From: Pseudomonas entomophila
GTDB taxonomy: Bacteria > Pseudomonadota > Gammaproteobacteria > Pseudomonadales > Pseudomonadaceae
DNA length: 64,000 bases
Direction: 5' to 3'
Assembly: GCF_013523165.1 (NCBI RefSeq)
Contig: NZ_JAAMQI010000019.1
Span: forward strand, 18,616 to 82,615
Part shown: piece by piece, positions 26,948 through 36,405 of the stretch
Position numbering within the stretch: the stretch's first letter is position 1
Layout of the letters: every line of letters begins with the position of its first letter
Made by a program: the position numbers and the translations under genes
The notes under the pieces: generated by a model
What the model saw: the letters and a program-made list of their open reading frames with translations, nothing else
The model's database searches: none
Told to the model about the DNA's origin: nothing

Positions 26948-29092
26948 TTACGCTGGGATGGCTTCGGCTGCCGCCTCACGCGCCCAGACGCGGTGCTCCA
27001 GCAGCACCTTGACGAATGCATCCACGGTTTTCTGGTCGTCGCCCAGCAACAGGCCCTTGTCCTGCTGCAGACCCAGGCTGTCGAGCAGATCCTTGGCGCC
27101 GCTGGCCAGCCCCATCGGCTTGAGGTGCTTGTATGCCTCCAGCAGGTAGTGCTTGGCCAGACCGCTACCCGCCAGGGCCTTGATCGCCGCATCACCGGCC
27201 GGCACCCACAGGCCGTCGATCATCACCGACGGCATGCCTTCCATCGACGCATCCACCGGCAGCTGTTTGCCTTCGGCCGTCTTCACCGGCGCCGAGGAGG
27301 GGCCGAGCAACAGCACACGGGCGCTCTGGGCCTCGAAAGCCTTGACCAGGCGATCGACGCTGGCGCCTTCCACGCCATTGGCCACCAGGATGCCGATCTT
27401 GCGGCCCTTGATGCCGACGGAGCCGGGGTGGTTCATCTGGCTCAGGGCCGGCGAGGTGGTCAGGCTCGGTTGCTTGACGTCCACGGTGCCTTGGGTCGGC
27501 GCCGGCAGACCCAGGTTCTCGGCCACGGCAGCGGCCAGGTCGAGGTCGATGTTGGCGAGGATCTCGTTGACCTGACGTGCACGGATGTATTCGCGCTCCA
27601 CCTTGCCCAGTTCGAAGCTGTAGGCCTTGATGATGTGCTGCTGCTCGTTCGGGCTCATGCTCTTGTAGAACAGGCGCGCCTGGGAGAAGTGGTCGCTGAA
27701 CGAGTCGCTGCGCTCGCGGACCTTGCGTGCGTCGATGCGCTCCTGGTACGTCTCGAAGCCACCGTCGCGTGCGGCCGGCGGGGTTTCCTTCGGCCAGCCG
27801 CCGTCGATCGAGTTCGGCTCGTAGGCCGCACGGCCCTTGTCGATGGTCATGCGGTGCATGCCGTCGCGCTGGCCATTGTGGTTGGGCGAGACCGGGCGGT
27901 TGATCGGGATCTCGTGGAAGTTCGGGCCGCCCAGGCGGCTGATCTGGGTATCGGTGTAGGAGAACAGACGCCCTTGCAGCAGCGGGTCGTTGGTGAAGTC
28001 GATACCAGGCACGATGTGGCCGGGGCAGAAGGCGATCTGCTCGATCTCGGCGAAGAAGTTGTCCGGGTTGCGGTTGAGCACCATCTTGCCCAGGGGCGTT
28101 ACCGGTACCAGCTCTTCAGGGATGATCTTGGTCGGGTCCAGCAGGTCGAAGTCGAACTTGTGCTCGTCGGCTTCCGGCACGATCTGCACGCCCAGCTCCC
28201 ACTCGGGGTAATCGCCCGTCTCGATCGCTTCCCACAGGTCGCGGCGGTGGTAGTCGGTGTCCTTGCCGGCCAGCTTCTGGGCTTCGTCCCACAGCACCGA
28301 ATGCACGCCCTGCTTGGGCTTCCAGTGGAACTTGACGAAGGTGGCCACGCCGTCGGCGTTGATCAGGCGGAAGGTGTGCACGCCGAAGCCTTCCATCATC
28401 CGCAGGCTACGCGGAATGGCGCGGTCGGACATGGCCCAGACGACCATGTGGGCCGACTCCGGCACCAGCGAGACGAAGTCCCAGAACGTGTCGTGGGCCG
28501 AGCCCCCGGTCGGGATCTCGTTGTGCGGTTCGGGTTTGACCGCGTGCACGAAGTCCGGGAACTTCAGCGCGTCCTGGATGAAAAACACCGGCATGTTGTT
28601 GCCGACCAGGTCGAAGTTGCCTTCGTCGGTGTAGAACTTGACGGCGAAGCCACGCACGTCGCGCACGGTGTCGCCGGAACCACGCGGCCCCTGCACGGTG
28701 GAGAAACGCACGAAGACCGGCGTAGTCTTCTCGGGGTCTTGCAGGAAGCCGGCCTTGGTCAGCTCGGCATGGTTACCGTAGCTCTGGAAGTAGCCGTGGG
28801 CGCCGGTGCCACGGGCATGGACGATACGCTCCGGGATCCGCTCGTGGTCGAAGTGGGTGATCTTCTCGCGCATGATGAAGTCTTCGAGCAGCGACGGCCC
28901 GCGCGCACCGGCCTTGAGCGTGTTCTGGTTGTCGGAGACCTTCACGCCCTGGTTGGTACGCAGTGCCTGGCCAGTGGCATCGCTACGGAACGCTTCGAGC
29001 GTCTGCAGTTTCTCATTGGTGTTGGCACGATCCGGCGTCTGTGTGCCGGCGAGCTCGCTGTGCTTGGGTGTATCCGTGTGCTTACTGGCCAT
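26948..29092 (-). CDS. katE: large-subunit (clade II) catalase, HPII type
   Basis: The 714-residue product decomposes hydrogen peroxide. It has an N-terminal extension, the catalytic region with distal His in [13 protein letters not shown], the Asn/Ser region [25 protein letters not shown], the proximal Tyr region and a C-terminal DJ-1/PfpI-like domain of about 150 residues ([22 protein letters not shown] onward) typical of HPII. The start at 29092 ([11 protein letters not shown]) has GGAGAG upstream; the 44-codon extension upstream lacks family similarity. HPII enzymes are usually RpoS-controlled; I did not identify the promoter. Divergent from metN. Confidence 0.95.
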   Translation of the reverse strand: MASKHTDTPKHSELAGTQTPDRANTNEKLQTLEAFRSDATGQALRTNQGVKVSDNQNTLKAGARGPSLLEDFIMREKITHFDHERIPERIVHARGTGAHGYFQSYGNHAELTKAGFLQDPEKTTPVFVRFSTVQGPRGSGDTVRDVRGFAVKFYTDEGNFDLVGNNMPVFFIQDALKFPDFVHAVKPEPHNEIPTGGSAHDTFWDFVSLVPESAHMVVWAMSDRAIPRSLRMMEGFGVHTFRLINADGVATFVKFHWKPKQGVHSVLWDEAQKLAGKDTDYHRRDLWEAIETGDYPEWELGVQIVPEADEHKFDFDLLDPTKIIPEELVPVTPLGKMVLNRNPDNFFAEIEQIAFCPGHIVPGIDFTNDPLLQGRLFSYTDTQISRLGGPNFHEIPINRPVSPNHNGQRDGMHRMTIDKGRAAYEPNSIDGGWPKETPPAARDGGFETYQERIDARKVRERSDSFSDHFSQARLFYKSMSPNEQQHIIKAYSFELGKVEREYIRARQVNEILANIDLDLAAAVAENLGLPAPTQGTVDVKQPSLTTSPALSQMNHPGSVGIKGRKIGILVANGVEGASVDRLVKAFEAQSARVLLLGPSSAPVKTAEGKQLPVDASMEGMPSVMIDGLWVPAGDAAIKALAGSGLAKHYLLEAYKHLKPMGLASGAKDLLDSLGLQQDKGLLLGDDQKTVDAFVKVLLEHRVWAREAAAEAIPA

Positions 29093-29315
29093 TTTCGGCT
29101 CTCCCCATCGGTATTCAGGCCGCCCATTCGGACGTTGTCCAGCTAGTGACTGATGGGGCCGGGCAAGCGTTCCGTCGGACATGCCAACCGTCGCGTGATG
29201 CCCACGCCTGGGGTTCAGCCTCAAATAAATGCTAAGACCGTCTGACGGAAAAGGCTAAAATGCGCCACCCGGCCTACCGCCGACCTCCATTCATGCGCCC
29301 CACAAGGTTCGCTAA

Positions 29316-30323
29316 GTGATTGAGTTTCAAGATGTTCACAAGACCTACCGCGTTGGCGGCAGGGACATTCCGGCGCTTCAGCCGACCCAGCTGGTCATCG
29401 AGGATGGCCAGGTCTATGGCCTGATCGGCCACTCCGGCGCGGGCAAGAGCACGCTGCTGCGCCTGATCAACCGCCTCGAGGCGCCGACCGGCGGCCGCAT
29501 CATCGTCGATGGCGAGGATGTCACCGCCTTCGATGCCAACCAGCTGCGGCGCTTCCGCCAGCAGGTCGGCATGATCTTCCAGCACTTCAACCTGCTGGCC
29601 TCCAAGACCGTCGCCGACAACGTGGCCTTGCCACTGACGCTGGCGGGCGAGCTGTCACGTGGCGAGATCGACCAGCGCGTGAACGAGCTGCTGGCCCGGG
29701 TCGGCCTGGCCGACCACGCCCGCAAGTACCCCGCGCAACTGTCCGGCGGCCAGAAGCAGCGCGTGGGCATCGCCCGTGCCTTGGCCACCCGGCCCAAGAT
29801 CCTGCTGTGCGACGAGGCGACCAGCGCGCTCGACCCGCAGACCACGGCCTCGGTGTTGCAGCTGCTGGCCGAGATCAACCGCGAGCTGAAGCTGACCATC
29901 GTGCTCATCACCCACGAGATGGACGTGATCCGCCGGGTCTGCGACCGCGTGGCGGTGATGGACGCCGGGCGCATCGTCGAGCAGGGCGCCGTGGCCGATG
30001 TGTTCCTGCACCCGACCCACCCGACCACCCGCCGTTTCGTGCAGGAAGACGAGCAGGTCGACGAAGGCGAGCAACGCGATGACTTCGAGCACGTGCCCGG
30101 GCGCATCATCCGCCTGACTTTCCAGGGCGAGGCCACCTACGCGCCGCTGCTGGGCACCGTCGCCCGTGAAACCGGGGTCGACTACAGCATCCTGGCAGGA
30201 CGCATCGACCGCATCAAAGACGTTCCCTATGGGCAGTTGACGCTGGCCGTGACCGGTGGCGACATGGACGCGGCGTTCGACCGCTTCACGGCCGCCGACG
30301 TGCATATGGAGGTACTGCGTTGA
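29316..30323 (+). CDS. metN: methionine ABC transporter, ATP-binding protein
   Basis: The 335-residue product has Walker [10 protein letters not shown], signature [15 protein letters not shown], Walker [12 protein letters not shown] and a C-terminal NIL (ACT-like) domain (about residues 250-335) that senses methionine in this family. The start is GTG at 29316, 8 bases after AAGG. It is the first gene of metNIQ, and its stop overlaps the metI start by one base. P. aeruginosa has a second methionine transporter elsewhere, so more than one copy per genome is usual. Confidence 0.93.
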   Translation: MIEFQDVHKTYRVGGRDIPALQPTQLVIEDGQVYGLIGHSGAGKSTLLRLINRLEAPTGGRIIVDGEDVTAFDANQLRRFRQQVGMIFQHFNLLASKTVADNVALPLTLAGELSRGEIDQRVNELLARVGLADHARKYPAQLSGGQKQRVGIARALATRPKILLCDEATSALDPQTTASVLQLLAEINRELKLTIVLITHEMDVIRRVCDRVAVMDAGRIVEQGAVADVFLHPTHPTTRRFVQEDEQVDEGEQRDDFEHVPGRIIRLTFQGEATYAPLLGTVARETGVDYSILAGRIDRIKDVPYGQLTLAVTGGDMDAAFDRFTAADVHMEVLR

Positions 30324-30994
30324 TGGACGCTCTGAATTTCTTCGCCAACGTCGACTGGGCCGAGATCTGGCTGGCCACGGTCGACACCTTGATCATGCTG
30401 TTCGGCTCGCTGCTGTTCACCGTGCTGCTGGGCCTGCCGCTGGGTGTGCTGCTCTTCCTGTGCGGCCCGCGGCAGATGTTCGAACAGAAAGGCGTCTACG
30501 CGCTGCTGTCGCTGGTGGTCAACGTGCTGCGCTCGTTGCCGTTCATCATCCTGCTGATCGTGATGATCCCGTTCACCGTGCTCATCACCGGCACCTCGCT
30601 GGGGGTGGCCGGGGCCATTCCACCACTGGTGGTCGGCGCCACCCCGTTCTTCGCCCGACTGGTCGAGACGGCACTGCGTGAAGTGGACCGCGGCATCATC
30701 GAAGCGACCCAGGCGATGGGCGCGACGACGCGCCAGATCATCACCCATGCGCTGCTTCCGGAAGCGCGCCCTGGGATCTTCGCCGCGATCACCGTCACCG
30801 CCATCACCCTGGTCTCCTACACCGCCATGGCGGGTGTGGTCGGTGCCGGTGGCCTGGGCGACCTGGCCATTCGCTTCGGTTACCAGCGGTTCCAGACCGA
30901 TGTCATGGTCGTCACCGTGGTCCTGCTGCTGATCCTGGTGCAGGTGCTGCAGAGCATCGGTGACAGGCTGGTCGTGCATTTTTCTCGCAAGTGA
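30323..30994 (+). CDS. metI: methionine ABC transporter, permease
   Basis: The 223-residue product has about five membrane helices and the permease EAA loop EATQAMGATTRQIITHALLPEA near residues 130-150. It forms the methionine channel with MetN. The ATG at 30323 overlaps the metN stop (TGATG) and is preceded by GGAGG at 30308-30312; translational coupling is likely. Confidence 0.93.
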   Translation: MDALNFFANVDWAEIWLATVDTLIMLFGSLLFTVLLGLPLGVLLFLCGPRQMFEQKGVYALLSLVVNVLRSLPFIILLIVMIPFTVLITGTSLGVAGAIPPLVVGATPFFARLVETALREVDRGIIEATQAMGATTRQIITHALLPEARPGIFAAITVTAITLVSYTAMAGVVGAGGLGDLAIRFGYQRFQTDVMVVTVVLLLILVQVLQSIGDRLVVHFSRK

Positions 30995-31043
30995 ACCCAA
31001 CCCGGTCGGTCGAGAGCCAAAAGGCTCTCTCTAAGGAGTGTCA

Positions 31044-31814
31044 ATGAAAAAGCTGCTTGCTATCGCCGCCGCGGTCGCGGCCTTCTCGGCCCAGGCCGAG
31101 ACCCTCACGGTCGCCGCTACCCCGGTACCGCATGCCGAGATCCTCAAGTTCGTCCAGCCACAGCTGGCCAAAGAGGGCGTGGAGCTGAAGGTCAAGGAGT
31201 TCACCGACTACATCCAGCCGAACGTGCAGGTGGCGGAAAAGCGCCTGGACGCCAACTTCTTCCAGCACCAGCCGTACCTGGATGAGTTCAACAAGGCCAA
31301 GGGCACCAATCTGGTCAGCGTCGCCAGCGTGCACCTGGAGCCTCTCGGCGCCTACTCGGACAAGGTCAAGAGCCTGGACGCACTGCCGTCCGGCGCCACC
31401 GTGGTGATTCCCAACGACGCCACCAACGGTGGGCGCGCCTTGCTGCTGCTGGACAAGGCGGGCGTGATCACCCTCAAGGACCACGGCAACATCCTGTCCA
31501 CCGTCAAGGACATCGCCGAGAACCCCAAGCACCTCAAGTTCCGCGAACTGGAAGCGGCGACCATTCCACGCGTGCTGACCCAGGTCGACCTGGCGCTGAT
31601 CAACACCAACTATGCACTGGAAGCCAAGCTCGATCCGAAGAAGGACGCACTCGTCATCGAAGGCAATGACTCGCCCTACGTGAACATCCTGGTCGCGCGC
31701 CCTGACAACAAGGACAGCGACGCCATGAAGAAGCTGGTCGATGCCCTGCATTCACCCGAAATGAAGCAGTTCATCAACGAGAAGTACAAAGGCGCCGTGG
31801 TCCCCGCCTTCTGA
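31044..31814 (+). CDS. metQ: methionine-binding protein
   Basis: The 256-residue product has a signal peptide (cleavage near SAQA-E, residue 19) and the NlpA/MetQ domain: GVELKVKEFTDYIQPN, FFQHQPYLDEFNKAKG and ALINTNYAL. AAGGAG precedes the ATG. Many MetQ proteins are lipoproteins, but no lipobox cysteine is present here, so this copy should be a soluble periplasmic protein. A hairpin follows the stop. Confidence 0.92.
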   Translation: MKKLLAIAAAVAAFSAQAETLTVAATPVPHAEILKFVQPQLAKEGVELKVKEFTDYIQPNVQVAEKRLDANFFQHQPYLDEFNKAKGTNLVSVASVHLEPLGAYSDKVKSLDALPSGATVVIPNDATNGGRALLLLDKAGVITLKDHGNILSTVKDIAENPKHLKFRELEAATIPRVLTQVDLALINTNYALEAKLDPKKDALVIEGNDSPYVNILVARPDNKDSDAMKKLVDALHSPEMKQFINEKYKGAVVPAF

Positions 31815-31820
31815 CCGCGC

Positions 31821-31840
31821 GGCACGACGCCCGTCGTGCC
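31821..31840. terminator. hairpin after metQ
   Basis: Perfect 9-bp stem GGCACGACG / CGTCGTGCC with a 2-base loop, between convergent metQ and the SCO gene. No T-run. Confidence 0.55.
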
Positions 31841-31892
31841 CATTCGCCACGGTCCCCGAGTCGTCCGTCGAAGGCGGCTCGGTCTACGCCGA

Positions 31893-32525
31893 TCACTCGC
31901 CCTCTACCAGCCCTGGCAAGCGCGCTACCAGCTTGTCCGTATCGAAAGGTGCGCGCACGAACCCGCGCTGGCGCCCATCCGGGCCGATGATCGCCAGGTT
32001 GCCGCTGTGATCCACGGTATAGCCAGGCGTGCGGGTGTCAGCCGGTATGAACGGGATGCTCAGCGCCTGGGACAGGGTGCGGGTGTCCTCGATCGAGCCG
32101 CGCACGCCGAGAAAATCCTTGTCGAAGTACGCCAGGTATTGCTTGAGCTGCGCCGTGGTATCGCGTGCCGGATCGACGCTGACCAGTACGATCCGCAAGC
32201 GATCGACGGTGTGCTGCGGCAGCTGGTGCTTGATCTGTCGAAGCTGGGCCAGGGTGGTCGGGCAGATGTCGGGGCAGTAGGTGTAGCCGAAGAACACCAA
32301 CGACCACGTGCCTTTCAACTGATCCAGCGCGACCGACCGCCCCTGCTGATCGGTCATCTGCAAGGGCGGTAGGCCACGGCTTTGTGGCAACAGGATGATC
32401 CCGGCACGCGCGAGCTCGGTGCTGCTGGCCTGACCGGCGCCACCGGTCAAACGGACGGCGAATACACAGACGATCAGCGCCAACAGGCCGAAGAGGGTGA
32501 AGACGGTTTTCTGGGTGCGGGTCAT
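31893..32525 (-). CDS. SCO1/SenC family copper chaperone-like protein
   Basis: The 210-residue product has an N-terminal membrane anchor (about residues 8-26), a thioredoxin-like domain with the SCO motif YCPDICP (C-x3-C near residue 84) and the downstream DHSGN His ligand. SCO proteins deliver copper to cytochrome c oxidase or act as thiol reductases. No oxidase gene is present in the window. The start at 32525 gives the anchor directly; the frame extends to 32591. Confidence 0.85.
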   Translation of the reverse strand: MTRTQKTVFTLFGLLALIVCVFAVRLTGGAGQASSTELARAGIILLPQSRGLPPLQMTDQQGRSVALDQLKGTWSLVFFGYTYCPDICPTTLAQLRQIKHQLPQHTVDRLRIVLVSVDPARDTTAQLKQYLAYFDKDFLGVRGSIEDTRTLSQALSIPFIPADTRTPGYTVDHSGNLAIIGPDGRQRGFVRAPFDTDKLVARLPGLVEGE

Positions 32526-32774
32526 GGCGGGGGCCTGGAAGGAGAGTGAGCTGCAAACTGCAAGGGTGAGGATTCGGACCCGCTCATGCAACCGGCGTTT
32601 TCGCTTGCGCCGCCTCCATGAAACCTGCCTGGATCAGGGCACTCTATCGACACACGCTCTGTCATATGCCTGTTGGCGTCATAAATATGACAATCTATAA
32701 CAATTCCATCTTAGCTTTCCCGTCCAGCGAGCTAATTTAGTGTCTTCCCTGTGTAATACCTGCCCGGAGTCCCC

Positions 32775-33422
32775 ATGAACATCGCCGCATTGCGCGAGCA
32801 GATCACCCTTGCCCACCAACACGAAGACCGTACTGGCCAGCTTCGTCTGCGCCTGGGGCAGCAAGTGCCCCACCTGCACCGCGCCATTCAACTCCCTGCA
32901 CAGGATGCCTCAGGGACACTGGAACGCTTCGTCAGCGCCTACATCGAGCAGGTGCCGGAGCTGCTGCAAGCCGCCCATGCCGTGTCACGCGAGGCGGGTA
33001 TCGAGGCGCAGATCAAGCCTGTGCTGAAGATCGCCGAGGCCTATTTTCTCCAGCCGCCCGACTGCATCGATGGCCAGGCCGGCCTCGACGGGCTGCTCGA
33101 TGAAGCCTACCTTGCCCACCGTCTGGTCGAGGAAGTGAACGACCTGTACATCCGGCACTTTCAGCAGCCGCTGATTCCCCTCGACACCACCGTGGCGAAC
33201 CTCATCGCGCATCAACTGATCGGCGAGACGTTCGCCAACCGACTCGACGAAGTGGTGCACCATTCCGTGGACCAGTTGCTCGACGACGACAGCTTCGCCC
33301 TGGACACTGTCGAGCGCTACCGTGCCGCCCTGAACAACCCGGCCACGGGCGCTGCCTGGCAGCGCTGGCCTTGCCTGTCGCGACAGCTGGACGTCGACCT
33401 GACCCTCGGCACGCTGCACTGA
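32775..33422 (+). CDS. conserved-looking cytoplasmic protein of unknown function
   Basis: The 215-residue product is helical, soluble and acidic overall; it has no signal peptide and no recognised domain. Notable parts are an N-terminal helix with QHEDRTGQLRLRLGQQVPHLH and a central LIPLDTTVANLIAHQLIGETF. Codon use fits the surrounding genes, so I accept it as real. The 249 bases upstream, after the SCO gene, hold its promoter region. It ends in hairpins. Confidence 0.6.
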   Translation: MNIAALREQITLAHQHEDRTGQLRLRLGQQVPHLHRAIQLPAQDASGTLERFVSAYIEQVPELLQAAHAVSREAGIEAQIKPVLKIAEAYFLQPPDCIDGQAGLDGLLDEAYLAHRLVEEVNDLYIRHFQQPLIPLDTTVANLIAHQLIGETFANRLDEVVHHSVDQLLDDDSFALDTVERYRAALNNPATGAAWQRWPCLSRQLDVDLTLGTLH

Positions 33423-33518
33423 GCCTCTCCCCGTCAGGGTGTTCCGGGAAGAGGCTCCTGCTGACGCCGGGTCGACCCGGGTTGTTAGCGTCTGGTGGCC
33501 ATCGTGCGATGGCCTTTT
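33421..33518 (+). terminator. hairpin array with intrinsic terminator
   Basis: GAGCCTCT / AGAGGCTC (33421-33457) overlaps the stop codon; CGGGTCGACCCG (33468-33479) is a perfect palindrome; GGCCATCG-TG-CGATGGCC-TTTT (33497-33518) is a classical terminator. The last one overlaps the extended start of the next frame, which supports its start at 33540. Confidence 0.8.
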
Positions 33519-33539
33519 CAACCAGACAGGAAGACACCC

Positions 33540-34625
33540 ATGGCAATCCGTTGGAACCGTCTCTTCACCGACCTGCTGCGCGGCAGTCGCTCCACCCTGT
33601 GGGGCAACTGGGCGCTGAATCCGATCATCCAGCCCGGCGCGGTCGGCCTCGTCGACCCGACCACCGGTGAGTTCACGCTGGTCAAGGATGCACTGCCGAA
33701 CGTCGATACCCTGACCGTCGCGCAAAGTCGCAAATGGAACATCAGCTCCAAGGACGTGCGCCGCCGTGAAACCAAAGCCACGGTCAGCGGCACGGTGGTG
33801 GACCCCGCCACAGGCGTGCAGGTCAAGCCCGACACGGCCGTGGAATGGCGCTTCGAGAACGAAGCCTCCATCGCCTCGGAGTTCGCCATTCACTCCGAGC
33901 AACGCCTGAGCGACCTGGGGCTGATCGAACAGCACTACGCCTGGCTGCACGAGCAGGCCAAGCGAGTGGGCATGGCCACCGACCAGGGCATTTCCGAGGG
34001 CTTCGGGGTGGTGACCAACGTCATCTATGCCAGCAGCGGGATCAATGCCGGCGCCAAGAAGAAGGGTGCCACGTTCTCGCTGTCCGGCACGGCCAGCGGC
34101 TTGAACGTCTTGCTGGGTGACCAGGGTATCGTCGGCACGGGCAAGGCCAGCTTCATCCTGACCCATGACAGCTCGGCCGTGGAAACCCATACGCTGCCGG
34201 CCAAGAGTGGTGAAATCGCCACACAGCCGATCCCGATCGCCTATGGCTTTGCCTCGTTCGCAGGTAGCCGATTGCTGATGCCCAACTGGATCGCCAAGCT
34301 GGGCAGCCTGAAACTGCACGTGGACAGCAAGGCCAGCTCGGGCACGACCTACATCGCCAAGGTCAATGTCAGCTACGACACCCCCAAAGGCCGCGAGGAA
34401 AGAGCCGCCACCGTGCTGGGCGGCAGCTCGGCCAACTTCAACGACATCCCGCTCTCGGCCACTCGGTTGAAGGTGGTCGTCGAGTTCGTCAACCTGGGGG
34501 CCAACGAAATTCACGTGCGGGAGTGGAACACGCCATTGACGCAGTGGGTCGGCGGCACCCGAACGATGAACCTGACCGGTACGTGGCCCGCCTCGCCCAA
34601 GGTGACGGTGGTCGAGGAAGACTGA
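33540..34625 (+). CDS. protein of unknown function, beta-rich, 361 residues
   Basis: The start at 33540 has AGGAAG 9 bases upstream; the frame is open to 33495 but that part overlaps a terminator. There is no signal peptide or strong membrane helix. The N-terminus contains WNRLFTDLLRG and GAVGLVDPTTGEFTLV. The middle has repeated Thr/Ser/Gly-rich strands (TKATVSGTVVDPATG) and a stretch at about 155-210 that mixes small residues with Lys (GINAGAKKKGATFSLSGTAS). The C-terminal region is beta-like and ends KVTVVEED. I do not recognise a family. It is flanked by strong terminators, so it appears to be a single-gene unit. Confidence 0.72.
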   Translation: MAIRWNRLFTDLLRGSRSTLWGNWALNPIIQPGAVGLVDPTTGEFTLVKDALPNVDTLTVAQSRKWNISSKDVRRRETKATVSGTVVDPATGVQVKPDTAVEWRFENEASIASEFAIHSEQRLSDLGLIEQHYAWLHEQAKRVGMATDQGISEGFGVVTNVIYASSGINAGAKKKGATFSLSGTASGLNVLLGDQGIVGTGKASFILTHDSSAVETHTLPAKSGEIATQPIPIAYGFASFAGSRLLMPNWIAKLGSLKLHVDSKASSGTTYIAKVNVSYDTPKGREERAATVLGGSSANFNDIPLSATRLKVVVEFVNLGANEIHVREWNTPLTQWVGGTRTMNLTGTWPASPKVTVVEED

Positions 34626-34641
34626 CGCCTGCAGCCAGGCT

Positions 34642-34671
34642 TGGCGCCCTGGGGGTGAACCCAGGGCGCCA
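34642..34671. terminator. strong bidirectional hairpin
   Basis: Perfect 12-bp stem TGGCGCCCTGGG / CCCAGGGCGCCA with a 6-base loop, between the convergent unknown gene and the SulP gene. No T-run. Confidence 0.7.
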
Positions 34672-34695
34672 GACCCGCTCAGCCATCGAGGCGCA

Positions 34696-36222
34696 TCAGA
34701 CCCGCACGGCCGTGCGCAAGCGTCCCTCGGTTCGTCGTTTCAGACCGCGCTGCTCGATCAACAGCCGGGTGCCCATCGCCTGGTTGGCACGCCCCCAGTC
34801 CTCGAGCAGTTCCAGGCAGGCATGGTCGATGTAGGTCAGGTGGGTCAGGGGTACGTGCAGGGTCGTGCCTGCCGGCACGCTTTCCAGGACCTGGGTCAGT
34901 GCAGGCACCTTGAGGAAGGTGGCCGCGCCGCTCAGTCGCAGCTCCTTGTGCCCGGTCTCGGGCAGGTCCACCAGGTTGATCTTCAAGCGTGCCGCCTTGA
35001 ACGCCAGCTTGAGCAAGGTCAAGGCAAAGCCCAGCAACACGCCCGTCAGCAGATCGCTGAAGACGATGGCCAAAGCGGTCGCGGCATAGATCAGCACCGG
35101 CGAGCGACCATAGCGCTGCAAGCCTCGCAAGGCCTTGAAGTCCACCAGCTTGACGCCGGTGTACACCAGCACACCTGCCAGGCTGGCCACCGGGATCTGC
35201 TGCAGCACGCTGCTCAGCACGACGACGAACGCCAACAACCATACCCCATGCAGAATCGCCGACGCTCGCGTCCTGGCACCCGCTTGCACGTTCGCCGAGC
35301 TGCGCACGATCACCCCGGTCATCGGCAGGGCGCCCAATACGCCGCACAGCATGTTGCCGATGCCCTGCGCCGACAGCTCACGGTCGAAGTCCGACCGCGG
35401 CCCGCTGTGCATGCGGTCCACGGCGGCCGCCGACAGCAGGGTCTCGGCACTGGCGATGAAAGCGAGCGCCACGGCCGCCATCAGCAGACTGGGGTCAGCG
35501 AGCCTGAACAGATCGTCCAGGCGTAGCCAGTCGATGGCCTGAGACAGGTCAGTGGGCACCTCGACGCGGTTGACCGGCAGCGCCAGCAGCAGACTGATCA
35601 CGGTCATCGACGCCACGCCCAGCAAGGCGCCGGGAACGAAGCGCAGGCGCTGCGGCCGCCAGCGTTCCCACCCCCACATCAGGGCGATGGTGCCCAGGCC
35701 GAGCAGACCGGCCTGCCAGGCGCCGCTGCCGTGCTCCACGGGCAGCGCCGTGGCCAGCGTGGACGGGAAGCCCAACAGGTTCTGCATGCCGGAGGGTTGG
35801 GGCGCCGTGTCGAACATCACGTGCACCTGGGAGAGCACGATCAGCACACCGATCCCGGCCAGCATGCCGTAGACCACGGCCGGAGCCGTGACCCTGAACC
35901 AGCACCCCAGGCGCAGTCGACCGGCCAGCAATTGCAGCAGGCCCGCCAACAGCAGGATCGGCCCCAGCATGGCGATTCCGTGCTGGCGCACCAGCTCGAA
36001 GACCAGCACCGCCAACCCGGCGGCCGGGCCGCTCACCTGCAACGGCGACCCTGCCATGAAGCCTACGACGATGCCACCGATGATCCCGGTGATCAGCCCC
36101 TTGGCCGGTGGCATGCCCGAGGCGATGGCGATGCCCATGCACAAGGGCAGGGCGACCAGAAAGACCACTATCGACGCCAACAGCTCACGCGGCAGGGCCG
36201 CTTTCATCTGTGTCATGTTCAC
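34696..36222 (-). CDS. SulP family anion transporter, linked to carbonic anhydrase
   Basis: The 508-residue product has about ten to twelve membrane helices with SulP marks (LPLCMGIAIASGMPPAKGLITGIIGG near residues 25-50, ASAETLLSAAAVDRMHSG) and a C-terminal STAS-like part (about 425-508). Next to a beta-carbonic anhydrase gene, bicarbonate is the most likely substrate (inference); sulfate is the alternative. The GTG start at 36222 lies 7 bases after AAGGAG; an ATG two codons on is possible. It is downstream of can in the same direction, but a strong hairpin lies between them. Confidence 0.85.
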   Translation of the reverse strand: MNMTQMKAALPRELLASIVVFLVALPLCMGIAIASGMPPAKGLITGIIGGIVVGFMAGSPLQVSGPAAGLAVLVFELVRQHGIAMLGPILLLAGLLQLLAGRLRLGCWFRVTAPAVVYGMLAGIGVLIVLSQVHVMFDTAPQPSGMQNLLGFPSTLATALPVEHGSGAWQAGLLGLGTIALMWGWERWRPQRLRFVPGALLGVASMTVISLLLALPVNRVEVPTDLSQAIDWLRLDDLFRLADPSLLMAAVALAFIASAETLLSAAAVDRMHSGPRSDFDRELSAQGIGNMLCGVLGALPMTGVIVRSSANVQAGARTRASAILHGVWLLAFVVVLSSVLQQIPVASLAGVLVYTGVKLVDFKALRGLQRYGRSPVLIYAATALAIVFSDLLTGVLLGFALTLLKLAFKAARLKINLVDLPETGHKELRLSGAATFLKVPALTQVLESVPAGTTLHVPLTHLTYIDHACLELLEDWGRANQAMGTRLLIEQRGLKRRTEGRLRTAVRV

Positions 36223-36349
36223 CGTGTTGCTCCTTTCTCGGTTTTCTCGACCCTTCCAGCGGTCATGGGCACGGGCTTCCGAACGGCGCGCAGGCGTCGA
36301 CCGCCAAGGTCGTCGGCAGGCTGTTCGAAGGGTTCAGGGCAGCGAAGAC

Positions 36350-36373
36350 CCGGCCGCCCAAGAGGGCGGCCGG
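36350..36373 (-). terminator. hairpin between can and the SulP gene
   Basis: Perfect 10-bp stem CCGGCCGCCC / GGGCGGCCGG with a 4-base loop, 33 bases past the can stop and 127 bases before the SulP start. It may reduce read-through from can into the transporter gene. Confidence 0.65.
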
Positions 36374-36405
36374 TCAGCAGAAGAGGTTCAGCGTGTCAGG
36401 CGCGC

